64,000 bases of DNA from Apricaphanius iberus (GCA_028564705.1 JAPXFQ010000931.1:248001-312000); one strand, 5' to 3'. Positions 11,000 to 23,800 are shown, counted from the stretch's first letter. A program made the numbers and translations. Notes: generated by a model not told the origin, from the letters alone.

Positions 11000-13890
11000 G
11001 TAAAATTAGGCTTTCAAAATATCAAAACGACTCCAAAGTGATTTAAGGATGTTTTATTCCCAATTATGGGCAAAGTATTATTAAACATTTCCAAATATTA
11101 ACACAGGCTGTTTTTAAGCGGTTGCCTTGTATTCTTCTCTGGCTATGTATGCTTGTACTATTTTACATTATTTAAAGAAAAAATTCTATCAAATTTTCAA
11201 TCAGTTCTATACTTTTGACTTTTTGTAGGTAATAGATCATAATAAAATGAAATTCCTTTCAGGAATTAGTTTAATGCAGATCTTTGCACATTGGTATTTA
11301 TTTTTCGTGACTGAAGTGAAACAAACACATAGTGAACCGTGATTTTTGGTCATCCCTAACAAGCAGTGAAGACGAGGGATGGACGCAGAGTTGAGCAGAT
11401 TTAGAAACACAAAAAACATCGAATCTAAAAGAATTTAAATCAGATGTTGTGTGAATGCAGGAGCTCCACTGCCAGGTGTTAGCCAGTGTTGGGAGGAATT
11501 CAAAGACGCGTTCAAGGTTGGTGATTCATCGTGTCTTTCTCCGTTTTTCTGAGACGTGCTTCAGAAGCTTGAGCAAGAAAAATAAAGCACAGAACACTCG
11601 TACTGGTTGATTTACCATCTTTACACACAAAAAAACATTATTTCATTAAAATCCGTTCTTTGTGATGTAGTTATTCAACTCAAGAGAGGTTTCTGGGTCG
11701 CTGTGCAAAATGGGACTTTTTAGGGTCAACGAGTGTGTTTTCTCTGAGGCTACACTGCCCAAAAATGATGTGAAACATTTTCAAGGTGGCTGGAGGTCAG
11801 AGTTGAAATCTCTGAAAACCTTAAAGCCTTGAACATAAGTTATCACAAAGCGTTATATTTAAGCATTTCTTTGATCAGACTGTTTATATTTTGACATTTA
11901 TGTTCAAAATTTCAACACACAAAGTATTTTCAAGTCCCCCCCACACACACACACACAATTTTGTAAATAAGCATTGACTAAAGTTACATTTTTAACTCCC
12001 AGGTTTTAGAAAAAGCTTGTTAGACACTCAAAAAGAATAATTTAATTTATCTTTTCTGCCTTCCTATTGCACTACATGAGGATTCAGTCATCAGACAGAG
12101 AAACAGCTTTTTTTAAATTAGAGGGTGAAATGCTTTTTTCAGCCCACAGTGTTTCCACTCTGAAAGATCAGCCTTACTGGTAAATTTTTAAATAAAAATA
12201 TTTTTCTACTCCCTCAAAGAAGTTCATTAAAGATCCTTCGAGAGTTGTCGGTTCTGCACTGTCGACACGCTAGACTGTTTCCGTCCAAAAACAGCCGTTT
12301 TGATATCGTTTATCTAGCTTAAACCACAACAGTAGCAAATCTTGTTTTAGATTTTTGGAGCTGAAGAGGATTTTTCTTTAGCAGTTCTACTGAACCTCTG
12401 TTTTCGTTTTAATCTGAATCAAAGCAACCTGTTGCCCATTTGTCATCCAAACACTAAGTGGCGCTAAAGAGAGGCGAAAAGCTACTGAGCTAAACATGTT
12501 CAAATGTCAACATTTTGAAAAAGAAAAGAGAAAAGGTGCTGAAATTGGTTTTTATGAATTTAGAAAATGATTGATTTTTCATACAGACTTTTAGAAAAAC
12601 TAATGTACAACATGTAGCCAATGAAGTGACTATATAATGGTCAGGTGACCTGTAAAATTACTCACATTTTATTTGCGTTTCAAAATGTAACTTTCAGTTC
12701 CCAGTAAAGCTGTTGCATTCAAGTCAGGTCAATTTGAGCGAATAAAAATATAATAGAAAGCTGGGTTCAAGGTAGTCAGTGGTCAAAATTATTGGCACTC
12801 CTAAACATGACTTAACTTTAATTTTTTTCTTTATGTGAGACCATTAAAATTTTCATTGTTTGGGTATAAATAGGATGTGACTCAGGGGTTCGTTTTTCTT
12901 ACCTTTAGCTCTTTAAAATGGGAACAGATTATGCACCTCCAATATAGGATGCATTTATTCCCACACCCTTTACACGGGGTGCCGGTAAACATAAATTGCA
13001 TTTATAGGTATAGTTTTCATTATCTGAACATGGTTGATCTGAATATTAAACTGCAGAAATTGATTCAGTTCTAAAGAAAGCTGGAGAACTCTCATATATT
13101 GTGATCCTGCACTATAAAAATCTGCATTCGTTGTGTTTTCTCGACTTTTTTCTCTCTACAAAGTTTGCAACCTAGAAACGAACAACTCAACTGTGAAAGA
13201 TGTTCTCTGGTCTCCTAATCTCCGATCAACCTATCGGGTTTTTTTTAGTGATCACTTAAGAGTCTTTTTGCGGCTCAGCTGCTGTAACTTCAGCTGCGTA
13301 ATCAGGACCGCAGCCGTTTGTCTCACCTGCTTTAAAGCGGACGGTAAATTTGTCGTCCTGCGGGTGAGATAAAACAAAACGGCAGTAGAAGATGTTGCCC
13401 TTGACGATAGCAGAACGACTTTGTAGAGTGATTTTTATGATCAAATTAAAGGCAGGTGGCTGAGTTTGACCAGAATCAATTTAAAAGGGTTGATTTCTAA
13501 TACATTCTCCGCCTGGTTTTCATTACACTGCCTGGTGAATGTAGAGCTACAAGGACGGGAAAAGAAGACTCTAGGTCAGGATCTATGTAAGCAAGAGAGC
13601 AATCAATGTAGAAAGGTTTATTGTAAAGTCAACTTGGACGCCCCCAGGACAGAAAACTCCAAGGTTTCACCTCATGTCTCAGTCCGATCTACGTTAGTGT
13701 GAAAGTTAAATCTTGAAGTATTCTGTGTTCAAATCTCAGAATTCTTTTCTTACAGATGCCAGTAGGAGTTATAGCTCTTTCCTTCAGATGGGGAAACAGG
13801 TTTTGTGTTTCTCTTCTGGTGCCTAAAACGAATAGAGTAAAAGATAAGCCCTGAAAGAACAGTGCTTATAGCTATGCATCCAAATGGAGT
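11000..13890. other. Intergenic AT-rich DNA without recognised genes
   Basis: Open frames here are short (under about 80 codons) and show no recognisable domain. A Tc1-like terminus remnant (CAGTGGTCAAAATTATTGGC) occurs near 12778. A short CA run is at 11941-11957. Nothing else could be supported. Confidence 0.5.
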
Positions 13891-13897
13891 AACACAG

Positions 13898-13950
13898 GTG
13901 TGTGTGTGTGTGTGTGTGTGTGCGTGTGTGTGTGTGTGTGAATGTGTGTG
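13898..13950. repeat. (TG)n microsatellite
   Basis: A nearly pure TG run with one TGCG interruption and AATG variants at its 3' side. It generates His/Thr-rich open frames on the minus strand, which are artefacts. Confidence 0.95.
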
Positions 13951-14897
13951 TTTGTATGTATGAGTGTTTATAGGCTGTTGATGTGAAGCAGATGTGGAGT
14001 GGGTTCTGACCTCTCCAGTGTTCAGCATCGGTTTTAAATCCATTGATTTTTGAGGCAGAGGTGTGGATGTTTCCTCGTTCCTGTAGGTTTAAACCGACTT
14101 TCTGTGCTGACCAGACTTCAGCTGTGTAACATGGTGTACAAATAAACATTTTATAGCTGCCTATTATGGATTATTCCTTTTGTATGTGACTTTTATTAAA
14201 AAATAAAAAAGCATTTTCCCCACTTTGTCTGGTATGTGTGACGCTTCTGTTTTGTTCCCAGCAGCTAGTTACTGTTTAACAAAAGTCCTTTGCTTTATAA
14301 ATGATGAAGATGAACCTGCATGTTTTATAGATAACGTACAGATTCACCTCAGTAAAAGAGAATATCATTGTTTTATAGGTAAATTCAAGGTTCCTACAGG
14401 GTCTTAAAAAGCTTTAAAAGCATTTAACGTATGAATTAAGAAATAACACCTTAGAAAGACTTTTAAAAAGTCGCGGATTTTGTGCTGTTATTCATATATA
14501 ATTTTTCCTCAAAAGTTTAATTTGTCGACCATGATTAATTTGATAAAATAATGTAGCATAAATGAAGAGTGCCAGAACCAATAACAGAAAACGCAACAAA
14601 GCCACAAATACTCAGAAAATCTGACGACTTAAATAAAAGATTAACTTAAAAAGAAATATGTAACCAATGTTAAACAAAACATTCAATTTTTATGCAAACC
14701 TCTTGTAGTCCACTGAAATGTTCTTTTATTTTCTACACCTCTGCTTGGGTTGTTGTCGTGTTTGACACATTCCACATTTCCCTGAGAAATAAAGAACACA
14801 ACTTCAAGGATTTTGTTTTTCTCGGCTAGTAGAGCTGTGTTAATATTTTATATAAATTGTGTTAAAATTGTCTTAAAAAGCCTTGAATTTAACTTAA

Positions 14898-15396
14898 AGT
14901 GACAGTGTGTAGTTTTTGCAGTACATCTTGGAAAATAGCCATTAAAATATTATGTAATAATAATTACGTAAAGTAGATTAATTGCAAAATATTGGCGATA
15001 TTGTAAAATATGACTTTAAAAATCAGTTTTAAAATACTTAGTCCTCTTTTCAGGGGAAAGCCATATTAGATGACGTCTTTACTTCTACAAGAGCCCGGAC
15101 GGACAAAGCGCACGGAACAAGCCCGCTGTTAAAACATTGATTTTCCCCTCAAAATGCAAAAAAAGTTTCACCATAAATACATTTTTACCTCTTCTCTAGT
15201 TCCAAGCGATGAAAGAGAGACTGATGTGCTCGTCATGTTGCTGCAAATAGATCATTCTCAGGGAATTGAGCGTTTGAAAACAGCACTAGTTGGACCTCTG
15301 TTGTTGAGTTTCTTACTCGAAGACACAGATACCGCATGCTTGTGATAGTTTGGGTATGCACTGCCCCCTACTGGCCGAAAATTACACACTGTCCCT
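14898..15396. mobile_element. TTAA-flanked miniature transposon carrying a CTCF-like site
   Basis: The left end AGTGACAGTGTGTAGTTTTT and the right end, read inverted (AGGGACAGTGTGTAATTTTC), are inverted repeats. TTAA stands on both sides (14894-14897 and 15397-15400), so the element is about 0.5 kb with piggyBac/Kolobok-type ends. Just inside the right terminus is a strong CTCF-like motif. No transposase is encoded. Confidence 0.8.
15361..15377 (-). promoter_or_regulatory. CTCF-like motif inside a miniature transposon
   Basis: On the minus strand the sequence reads CGGCCAGTAGGGGGCAG, an excellent match to the CTCF core. It is part of the element at 14898-15396, so copies of the element elsewhere would carry it too. 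Binding is inferred from the motif only. Confidence 0.5.
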
Positions 15397-15779
15397 TTAA
15401 AGAAACCTCTAGGAACCCAGTTACTACACACAGATATATATTTCAAGCATTTATTTCTGTTCGTTTTGATGATTTTGGATGCTGCTGATGAAAACCCCAA
15501 ATTTATTTATTTTTTTTACTGAGGAAATCTTTTTATTTATTTATATTTTACTCTATTTTTAATGTATAAATCCCTGTCTTAGTGTAAGTAGTGAGGATAG
15601 TAGTTCATGTAGAAAAAACAAAGCCTGCAGTTCATCGTATCTCTGATAAGTGGTGTAGGATACCAGCTGACAGACGTCAGAGCAGCAAGATACTGTGGGG
15701 CAAAGAACGTTTTTGGCAGCCTCAGATCGTGTAAGTTATCACTAGGTAAGTATGCTTAAACTGTAAAAGGCAGGGTGTA

Positions 15780-16200
15780 AAAAAATCCAGCAAATGACAG
15801 TGTATGAATTTTAAAGAATTTATTTGTACGATGGTGCAGAAAAAAAGTATTTAGCACCTACAAATAGGCAAAACGTCTGGGGCCTGTTTGAAATCATTAT
15901 CTGAATAAAAAACATCCGTCTACACCTTCAAACAGTCAGACTCCAACTTCCACCATGGTCGGAGCTTTCCAAGAACACCAGGGACAAGATTGTGCACCTG
16001 CACAAGATTGGGATGAGCCAATCTGCAATAGTCAAGCGGCTCGGTTAGAAGAGATAAAGGGTTGGTAGCATTTCTGCAAAAGGACCAGGGCAACTGATCC
16101 ATATTAGGGAAAGGATCTATCATGAGATTTTGGACACACACAAAAAACCATCAGTGAGAGCATTGAAGATGAAACATGGCTGGATCTTCCAGCATGACAA
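15780..16200 (+). pseudogene. Internally deleted Tc1-like transposon remnant
   Basis: Segments characteristic of fish Tc1-like transposases are recognisable (TGGTCGGAGCTTTCC, AACACCAGGGACAAGATTG, GGCTGGATCTTCCAGCATGA). They are joined with large gaps, stop codons and frameshifts. The upstream part (AAAAGTATTTAGCACC) resembles a Tc1 flank. No functional protein is possible. Confidence 0.6.
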
Positions 16201-16202
16201 TC

Positions 16203-16500
16203 AGGGCCGGCCCAAAGTCTTATGGGGCCTTATGGAGATTTTGATTCAGGAGCACCCCCTTTCTATTGATTTCTATCGACTTGGTCTAATCTGGGAAAGT
16301 AGGCAGAGTTTATTTGGCTGATCCTAAAATCAGAGGTAATTGTTAATATCAGCTGAGACAATCTGAAGATCAAACAAAATCGAAAAGTTAAATTAAAGCA
16401 TCAGATTGTAACAATGGTTACACAAAAATCAAACAATGAATTTTAAAAAGAAAGTTTAATGTAATTTAATTCAATTTTTTAATATAATTAACATTATTTC
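16203..16500 (+). repeat. Interspersed repeat, copy 1 (partner at 18023-18350)
   Basis: GGCCGGCCCAAAGTCTTATG and the following text, including TTTGGTCTAATCTGGGAAAG, AGGCAGAGTT and AAAGCATCAGATTGTAACAA, recur in direct orientation at 18023-18350. The class was not determined. Confidence 0.7.
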
Positions 16501-16515
16501 TAAACTAAAAGGTAC

Positions 16516-16516
16516 A

Positions 16517-16581
<65 letters not shown>
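16516..16581. repeat. (TA)n microsatellite
   Basis: Uninterrupted alternating TA over about 65 bases. Confidence 0.95.
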
Positions 16582-16584
<3 letters not shown>

Positions 16585-16652
16585 AGTAATACCAATGCTT
16601 GGTGCTTTGCTATCAGTTTGCTGAATTTCCCCGCTTTGTGACAAGAAAGGCT

Positions 16653-16678
16653 TATTCTATTCTATTCTATTCTATTCT
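16653..16678. repeat. (TATTC)n pentanucleotide microsatellite
   Basis: Five tandem TATTC units follow AAGAAAGGCT, 70 bp downstream of the TA run. Confidence 0.85.
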
Positions 16679-18022
16679 TTTCTAACTCTGTGAAATCTCC
16701 AAGGCTCTCGGGTCACAGCTGGAAAAAAGGTGGCATAATAGTCTACAGTCTGACACTGCCACCTTGTGGTGATACAAGAGTACTTTTCTTGGATTTTAAA
16801 AAAACTACCAGGAGCTTAACTAATAACATTTATTCCATTACTCAGCTGGGTTCACTCTTTATAGTCCCTTTAATAATATTTTTGTTGTTACTGAAAGCTT
16901 AGACTCTATTTTATTCAAAAATGATTAAAAATTTCATGCTAAGCTACAGCAAAAAGACTGCTGCCAGATCCGCTAAAGGCCTTGGTTGGTTGCAAAACTA
17001 TATTTCTAATTTATGCAACTCTGCGGAATACGGCAACAAGCTAAATTTAACTTAGGGGTGGAATATCCCTTAAATGTATCACATGTAAAGTGTCTCTTAA
17101 TGTCGTATTTTTTGCTTGTATTGTAGTTCTCTCCGACTCAAATAAAGCTCCTCTAACTGCCTTGTTGTTGAAAGTGTGCTATAAAAACCAAAGTTGCCTT
17201 TATTTGTTCAGGGTCTGTTTTGCATCTGAATCAAAGACCAGCTTAAATGAGGTTAAAATGTTGCATCCTTCTTCCATGAAGACCAGATTTGTGGGGTTGA
17301 GTTTATTCGGGGGTGTAATGGAAAAAGGGGGTAAATATTAATGTATCACACAATCTTCAGATATTTACTTGAAAACATTTTTTAAACGTTTTTTTTTTTT
17401 TTTTTTTACTTCACAGTTATGTTCTACTTATGTGTTGGTTTGTCACATAAAATCACCAATACTAAACAGATCATTTGCAGTAAAAAATCTTCTAATTTTA
17501 ATTTGTTAGGCGACACATACACTAGAATCATCAAAGAGCTTAGATGAAGGAGACAATAGGAGGTTATCCTGCTGTGAGGACCGATTTGACCACTGCAGCG
17601 TGACAGAAAACACATTTTTGGAGACATATTTCAAGAGATATTTGATATTTTAACAGGTTTCAAGGATGAATTACATGTAATACAACATCTTGAAGCTGTT
17701 AGGCCGTATGGGGACTCCCTCGTCTATTGTTGGGGATTAGGTTTAGAGGTTTAGTGTGAATTAAAGTTTGGCTCGGAATATACTTTTAATGGTTCAGGTT
17801 AGGAATGGAGGCAGTTATGAAAATCTATGGAAGTCAACACATGAAAATAAACCAGGCCATCACAATGCTCACATTATTATATACCAGGGGTGGGGTTATT
17901 ACGATTATGATTGGGTAAAATAGATCACATTAGGTTTAGGAACTGATTCCTGAATATTAGGATTAGAAAAGTAGTTAAATTAGGGTTAGGTAATGTTCCT
18001 TGAATGTTAGGATTAGGTCATT

Positions 18023-18350
18023 GCAGGGCTGGCCCAAAGTATCATGGGGCCTTAAACAGATTTTGAGTTGGGGCGCTACCCACAATAACAGCACTTAAAT
18101 CAAGATTTGGTCTAATCTGGGAAAGGAGGCAGAGTTAATTTGGCTGATGTTAAAAATCAGTCAGAGGTCATTGTTAGTATTATCTGAAACTCAAAATAGA
18201 ATGATTAAACTAAAGCATCAGATTGTAACAATGGTAACATATCCATATTATTAATTTAATTCAAAATGTTAAATATAATGAACACTTTCTGTAAATTAAA
18301 AGGTAATGTACATACATTAACCCTTTAAATTTATTTATTTTTGCAACATT
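18023..18350 (+). repeat. Interspersed repeat, copy 2
   Basis: GGGCTGGCCCAAAGTATCAT through AAAGCATCAGATTGTAACAA and the AT-rich tail parallels 16203-16500. The two copies lie 1.8 kb apart in the same orientation, with different indels. Confidence 0.7.
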
Positions 18351-18577
18351 TAAAAATTGTAATAGAATTTAAAACAATTGTTACAAAAAACCTGCCTAGT
18401 TACTACACAAAAATTTAAATCATTTTAAATGTTAATTCTAAACAGAAACAAAAGTAGCCTAAATCAAATGGAATAATATTCACATTTGTATAAATTTTAA
18501 CATCTGTAGTCCGTGTTCAACATTTACGGGGACCCTCCACTCCATTCTCTAGTTTTTTTCAGCGTTGCTCGACCAGG

Positions 18578-18593
18578 ACAGCAGGGGGCGCTA
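18578..18593 (+). promoter_or_regulatory. CTCF-like motif
   Basis: ACAGCAGGGGGCGCTA matches the CTCF core almost exactly. It lies just left of the repeat at 18672-19115, between the convergent cadherin and ccne2 genes. Confidence 0.5.
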
Positions 18594-18671
18594 AGTTTTC
18601 ATGGCGTCTCCTCCTACTATCACGCAGCGCCGCTTCTGTTTTTTTCTAGGCTTCTGAACGCATTTCTTCTT

Positions 18672-19115
18672 CAAGGAGCAATGAACGACAGAAAGTAAGT
18701 TTTGATTAAGCTGTAAAGCTTTTTACTATAGGTTTGGATTACAGAATACTCTAGAAACACATGGAAACAAAACACAGCAGCCTTTTTTCTTTTTTTTTTT
18801 CTACACCACCTTGTGTTCAAAATTGCCAAAAGAACAGATTAGATTAGTTTTCCTTTCAGTATAAAGCATATAGTGGCCATACACCGCATTAACTACTGAT
18901 TACAGCGACTGTAGAGCCCCGTTCTGGTGATTCGATATTTGGTGGTTACTGAAACTGAACAATCAGATGCAGACGCTCTCAGTCGACAGATAGTGAAAAG
19001 TTAGGCCTCTACTCCGTGTGTTCTTGCGTAGGTGACTGAGAGCCGTTGCGTTGGCGGATAATGGCGTTGTGTCAATCAGTCTCCCTCAAAACGCAGAAGC
19101 ATAAACTAGGCTTAA
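18672..19115 (+). mobile_element. Repeat copy, probably a transposon end (inverse partner at 40366-40807)
   Basis: The block from AAGGAGCAATGAACG to GCATAAACTAGGCTT is repeated in reverse orientation at 40366-40807 over about 440 bp. It includes the shared phrase CAGCGACTGTAGAGCCCCGT. A conserved open start (ATG AAC GAC AGA AA) followed by GTAAGT looks like a transposon first exon with a splice donor. Harbinger affinity is a guess. Confidence 0.6.
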
Positions 19116-19386
19116 GCAACGGCTTAGTTTGCTTTGCCTCAGGCCGGCGTTCTGACTATGTGACGTAAAATCGAAAGTGCGCATGAGCAGTGTGCAGAGT
19201 AGTATGGAATGTGGGGTAACACAGAAACCACAGAAACACGAACACCGGCTCTGGGTAATGTTTGTATTGAATCAACCAGGCTAGCCAATCAGAGAAGAGA
19301 AAGGCGGAACCTTTCCCCCTTAACAGGTACGGTTTTAATATTCACCAATGGGATGGGAGAGAGTTCTGTGAATGCTTTAAGTTACG

Positions 19387-19391
<5 letters not shown>

Positions 19392-19421
<30 letters not shown>
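19392..19421. repeat. Poly(A) run
   Basis: About 30 consecutive adenines. It could be a retroposon tail, but no target duplication was found around it. Confidence 0.7.
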
Positions 19422-19425
<4 letters not shown>

Positions 19426-19787
19426 AGCAGCTTTAATATTTTTACTAAAAAGTAAATCACCAAAAACAATGGCCAGAAATATAAAGACACTTCTAGTTTG
19501 TCACAAAAAGAAGGTACATTTTTGGGTTGAGATGGACTGTAACTACACCCTCTATACACCTAGGCTATAACTGAACAGCTCTACTGCTGTATCTTCCGAA
19601 TAACCCACATTGGAAATAATTATTCTAGCCGCATTTAAAAAAAATAATTCAAAAATAGAATAAAGGTGACAAGTCTGCAGAAGACATTTTAAAAAGAAAC
19701 GCTATGATTAACTCCCTCGTTTTGCCTCAACCTCCCGACAAATAGGATCAATAATAACTGAACACCAGACTAAGTTGACTTGACTCA

Positions 19788-19793
19788 TTTATT
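19788..19793 (-). terminator. Probable poly(A) signal of ccne2
   Basis: AATAAA on the minus strand lies about 1.05 kb downstream of the ccne2 stop codon. The intervening sequence has no exon-like signal and fits a 3' UTR (about 19770-20842). Other hexamers could be used. Confidence 0.45.
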
Positions 19794-20437
19794 TAAAACA
19801 ATAAAGGAATTTTTTTTTTCTTCAATTGCTCTTTTTACAAAAACATACATTCAACATTTATACAGTTCACATGGTTCATGTGTTCACTGCTGAGATTTAG
19901 TCACAGGTTCGTTGGATTTCCATGTTTTGGCTCACTCCATCTTAAATTAAGTTCATGTAGAGACACCCCCATTAGATAAAAAGGCACTGAAGACATCCTT
20001 ATTTACATTTAATTCCAAACCTGGAATGAACAGATGTTACGGAGCAGAACTCATAAATACCTTTTTGCCTTTGGCAGCAAGTGACCAGACTTCAGCAAAA
20101 TCACCGGAAGATTTTACATATGAACATTTTCCTTTACTTACTAAGGCTTATTAATAAATACAAGCACTTAAAACTTTGCACAATTGTCAAGTTTCCCAGG
20201 AATGTAACAAAAAAGGGTTGCAACCAGATTGCAACAGTTTATTTAGCTACAAGCAGGTCAGGCACATAAAACAGATTCATTCCGATGGTTCTGGTAGCTA
20301 TGAAATGCTTTCTACTTAAAAAAAAAAAAAAAAAAAATCTAGAAGTTTGTAGACAGCAATGCTCATTTTAAAATGAGAGTCACATTTCTATTTGTACCCG
20401 TTTAAAATGGAATGACTGTTGTGGTTTGATGTGTAAT

Positions 20438-20454
20438 ATATATATATATATATA
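20438..20454. repeat. Short (TA)n run in ccne2 3' UTR
   Basis: Eight to nine TA units followed by an A-run, inside the inferred 3' UTR. Confidence 0.8.
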
Positions 20455-20842
20455 AAAAAATAAAAAGCGGGCATTTCTCATTTCCTGAGAATCGACCGAA
20501 GCACCATCAGAAGGCATCCAAGCTTCAATTTTAGGGCAAGCACCAGTGAAACTCCCAGATGGCGGCTCACAGTGATGAAAGATGTTAGATGAAAACTGCT
20601 TTATGAATGCAGCTGCTCCAGCTAAAATGTAATACTTTGAGAAAAAAAATTAAAAAAAAAAAAAATTACAGATTTAATCGTTGATCACCAGTTCCTTGAC
20701 TGGTCTTCGCTACGGCTGCCAGGGGTCAGAGCTTAGTGTTAAAACAAGCGTAAAAACTCTCCAAATCACGTCCTGCTCGGCACGCTGCGCTCTGTCAAGT
20801 TGTCCCGAGGAGAGGTAGTGTGTCCAGCGGGTCAGACCCCCA

Positions 20843-23800
20843 TCAGGGGTTGGTTGACTTTTCTGTGCTGCTGGGCGGGGTCAGCATCTTTGCCATGGCA
20901 ACAGGCGACAGCTGACATTCGGGGCTGTTGATTTGATGATCCTGAGCTTTTCTCTGGAGGAAGACGGGAGTAGGGAATACATTTGTTACCAGTTGGTAAA
21001 AATCTTACATACCATGTCTATAAAAGTATTAACCCCCTTGGTTGTTTTACTCTCCGACTGACAATTTACACACAAAAAAAAAATAAAACATTAAAGACGG
21101 ACCACTTTTCTTCACTCTGCTACTTTTCTCTTCTACTACTCTCCAGTTACATCATTTCAACTGGTAACTTTGTTTTCTCAGTTAAGTGCGTGTGCCAACT
21201 TTCCAAGATTATTTTGCTACATTTGATTGTTACAATTCGATTTGATCCAGGTTGATATTGATCAATGTTTTTTTTTTGAGCCATTATCTTAATTATATGC
21301 CTGTAATTGAATATGCCTCATCACTGGGTAAGTAACAGTTCACCGGGGGAAACTGTATTTACCCTTTCAGACAAGACTTAAAATGGCCGTCTGGACTTTG
21401 CCTTCCTATTTTTAGTTGTAAAAAGGGCAAACTATTCCAAAAAAATAAGGATGGATTCAGAATCGATTTTATGGTTTTTCTTCAACACAGCCCTAAAAGT
21501 AACATGTAATGTGTTGGCAATAGAAGTATAATCTGGGGAGACCATGTTTTGATTTCTATGAAAGACTAAGCTTGGCCCAAAGCTGAAACACTTTAAATAT
21601 GTTAAAATAAAAGATTCATCAAGTAAACTAGGCATGTCACGGTTACTGGTGTAGCAGTAAACCGCGGTAACAATGTTGACGATAATAATCACAGTTGTGT
21701 TTAAAAAAAGAAAATATCTTTGTGGATTTCCAGGGCGTAGGCATGGTGAGCCTTACCAGCCACCGTCTCGTTGTTGAAGTTGCCACACATGCGCCCCCTG
21801 TAGTTTACAACCAGAACTTTCTGTAAGCTGGAATAATGGCCGGAGAACGGCAGCGCTCAGGACATTTATTAGCTTTCAAAGAAGACAAAGTTGGAAGTAG
21901 GGACATATTTGGGGTGTTGGAAGGGTGTTATGAGTTTAACTTGCTGCCTGATGACATTTTCTTAGAATTTGCACAACTCACTGGGAGGAGACAAACTGAG
22001 GACAATATTTTCCCAAAAGAGGGTTTTTTGTAGTTGTCCGAAAATATTACACGTTTCTGGCACTATAATTAGTACATGTAATACCCTTGAATCGATCAAC
22101 AGTTATCAAGAAATATTGGAATCAATAGCAAATATACCTTCAACTTCCTATAATACGGTATATCGGATGATGAATTTCTAGCCAAAAGTTTTCTTTTGAT
22201 TTAGCAACACAAAACAAATAAACAGATGGAGGCAAAGTAGGGATGCAACGGGACAGGATAAAGTACCGGACCGTTTGGTAAGCCCTGCACGGGACAATCC
22301 GTCCTCCTGTACCGCGGGACTTCGGTACTGCCATTGATTTTGTGCTGGTAATTACTTACTGCCGGCCCGACGTTACCACACTACGCCGCGCTCCCAGACA
22401 CAGGTGCAACAACCAGCTCGCTGTTCCCCGCTCCAGCAGCTGGTTGGCATAGAGACACAACGTCCTCTCCACAATGCGCGCATCACGGAGCAGTGAGGAG
22501 CCAAAAAACAAAACAAAAAAAACAAAAAATATGTACACGGGTCGGTTGCGCTTTTTTCTGAAATCAGCCCTGGTGTGAGGCGCTGCAAAAACTTGAGCGC
22601 TTTCTGCCCGGACGGGCTCCAGCATTCAGCGGCACCGGGTTGCGCTGTGTTCATCTCCTCTCTACAGTGACGGAGCGCGAAGCAAAGAGGAGATGTGCTG
22701 CGCTCCATTCATTGATGCACACACAGATGCCCTTTGAACAACAGGCACACGAAGAATACGGACCGTACCGTGGGCTACCTGTACCGTTGCACCCCTAAGG
22801 CAAACTCATATGTATATGGATATGAATAGTAGAATAATGATAATGATTTGCATGCTCAGCCCTCATTACTGTGATGTGAAAAGTTACACTTTTGATAAGG
22901 CTTTGTCTGTATTATTTAAATCTATAATAAATGCTGTTAGACTTTTTTAAAACCATTTCAGTTTCTGTAGGACCATCAATGCTTTGTAAACATATTCAAT
23001 ACCCTTAACACAAAAAACCCCAACAAGAAACGCAATAATACTGAAAACTGATCATTTTAGTCACAATAACCTCGACAACCCTAAAGTAAACAGAAAATAA
23101 TTGAAGTGCTCCTGCTTTATGTGGTTGGAAAGACTGCACAAAACTTCAGGTGGTTGATTTGTGACATTCTGCCATTAAATAATTAATTTGAAAAATCCCA
23201 ATAGATTTAATTCTTCTAATTAGGAAATAAACCCAAAACAATAGCTCAACTTTTAAGTCATACATGACAAAATCTAGCTATGTCATCAAGCCATATTTCC
23301 CAGCCCCAATACATTGTTATCCAATTAGCATCCAGCCCTACAGTAGGTTTGATTTTTATTAACAAGTTTTTAACTTTCAGATCAAAAACATGAGAAAAAC
23401 TATTGCCTTTATTCCATCTGCCATGATTGGTCAGAACACTCCAGCCTATGTACTTCAGTCTAAATGGCCAGAATATTGTTGAGTGATAAAGAAAACATTT
23501 TTTTCTTCCTCACCAGAAGGTCCAGATACGCCACGTGCGTCTGGATGTTGTGCCGGTCGTCGGCTTTGACTTTGGGGAAGTTCTTCAGCTGGGGTTTGGC
23601 TTCAGAGCGCAGCGTGTCCATGAAGGGATTCATCCACTGGTAACAAGGGGACACGCTTTCCCAGGTCAGGCCTGTGAGACGGTTAAAACGGACTCCTTTA
23701 TGGACTGGAATATTAAAACAATACCAACTAAATGTGCAGAGAAGGAGAGAGCGTGGTGGTTAAGGTGAGCAGACCTACCAGACACCTTGTGAACAACGTC

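Noticed and set aside
13750..14149. His/Thr-repeat open frames on the minus strand
   Set aside because: They are translations of the (TG)n microsatellite.
19388..19425. Poly(A) run read as the tail of a SINE or processed gene
   Set aside because: No matching duplication was found on the two sides and no recognisable body precedes it, so it is left as a simple run.
22356..22708. Two minus-strand frames of 89 and 111 codons
   Set aside because: They overlap each other in different frames within a hAT-like miniature element and show no transposase motif.
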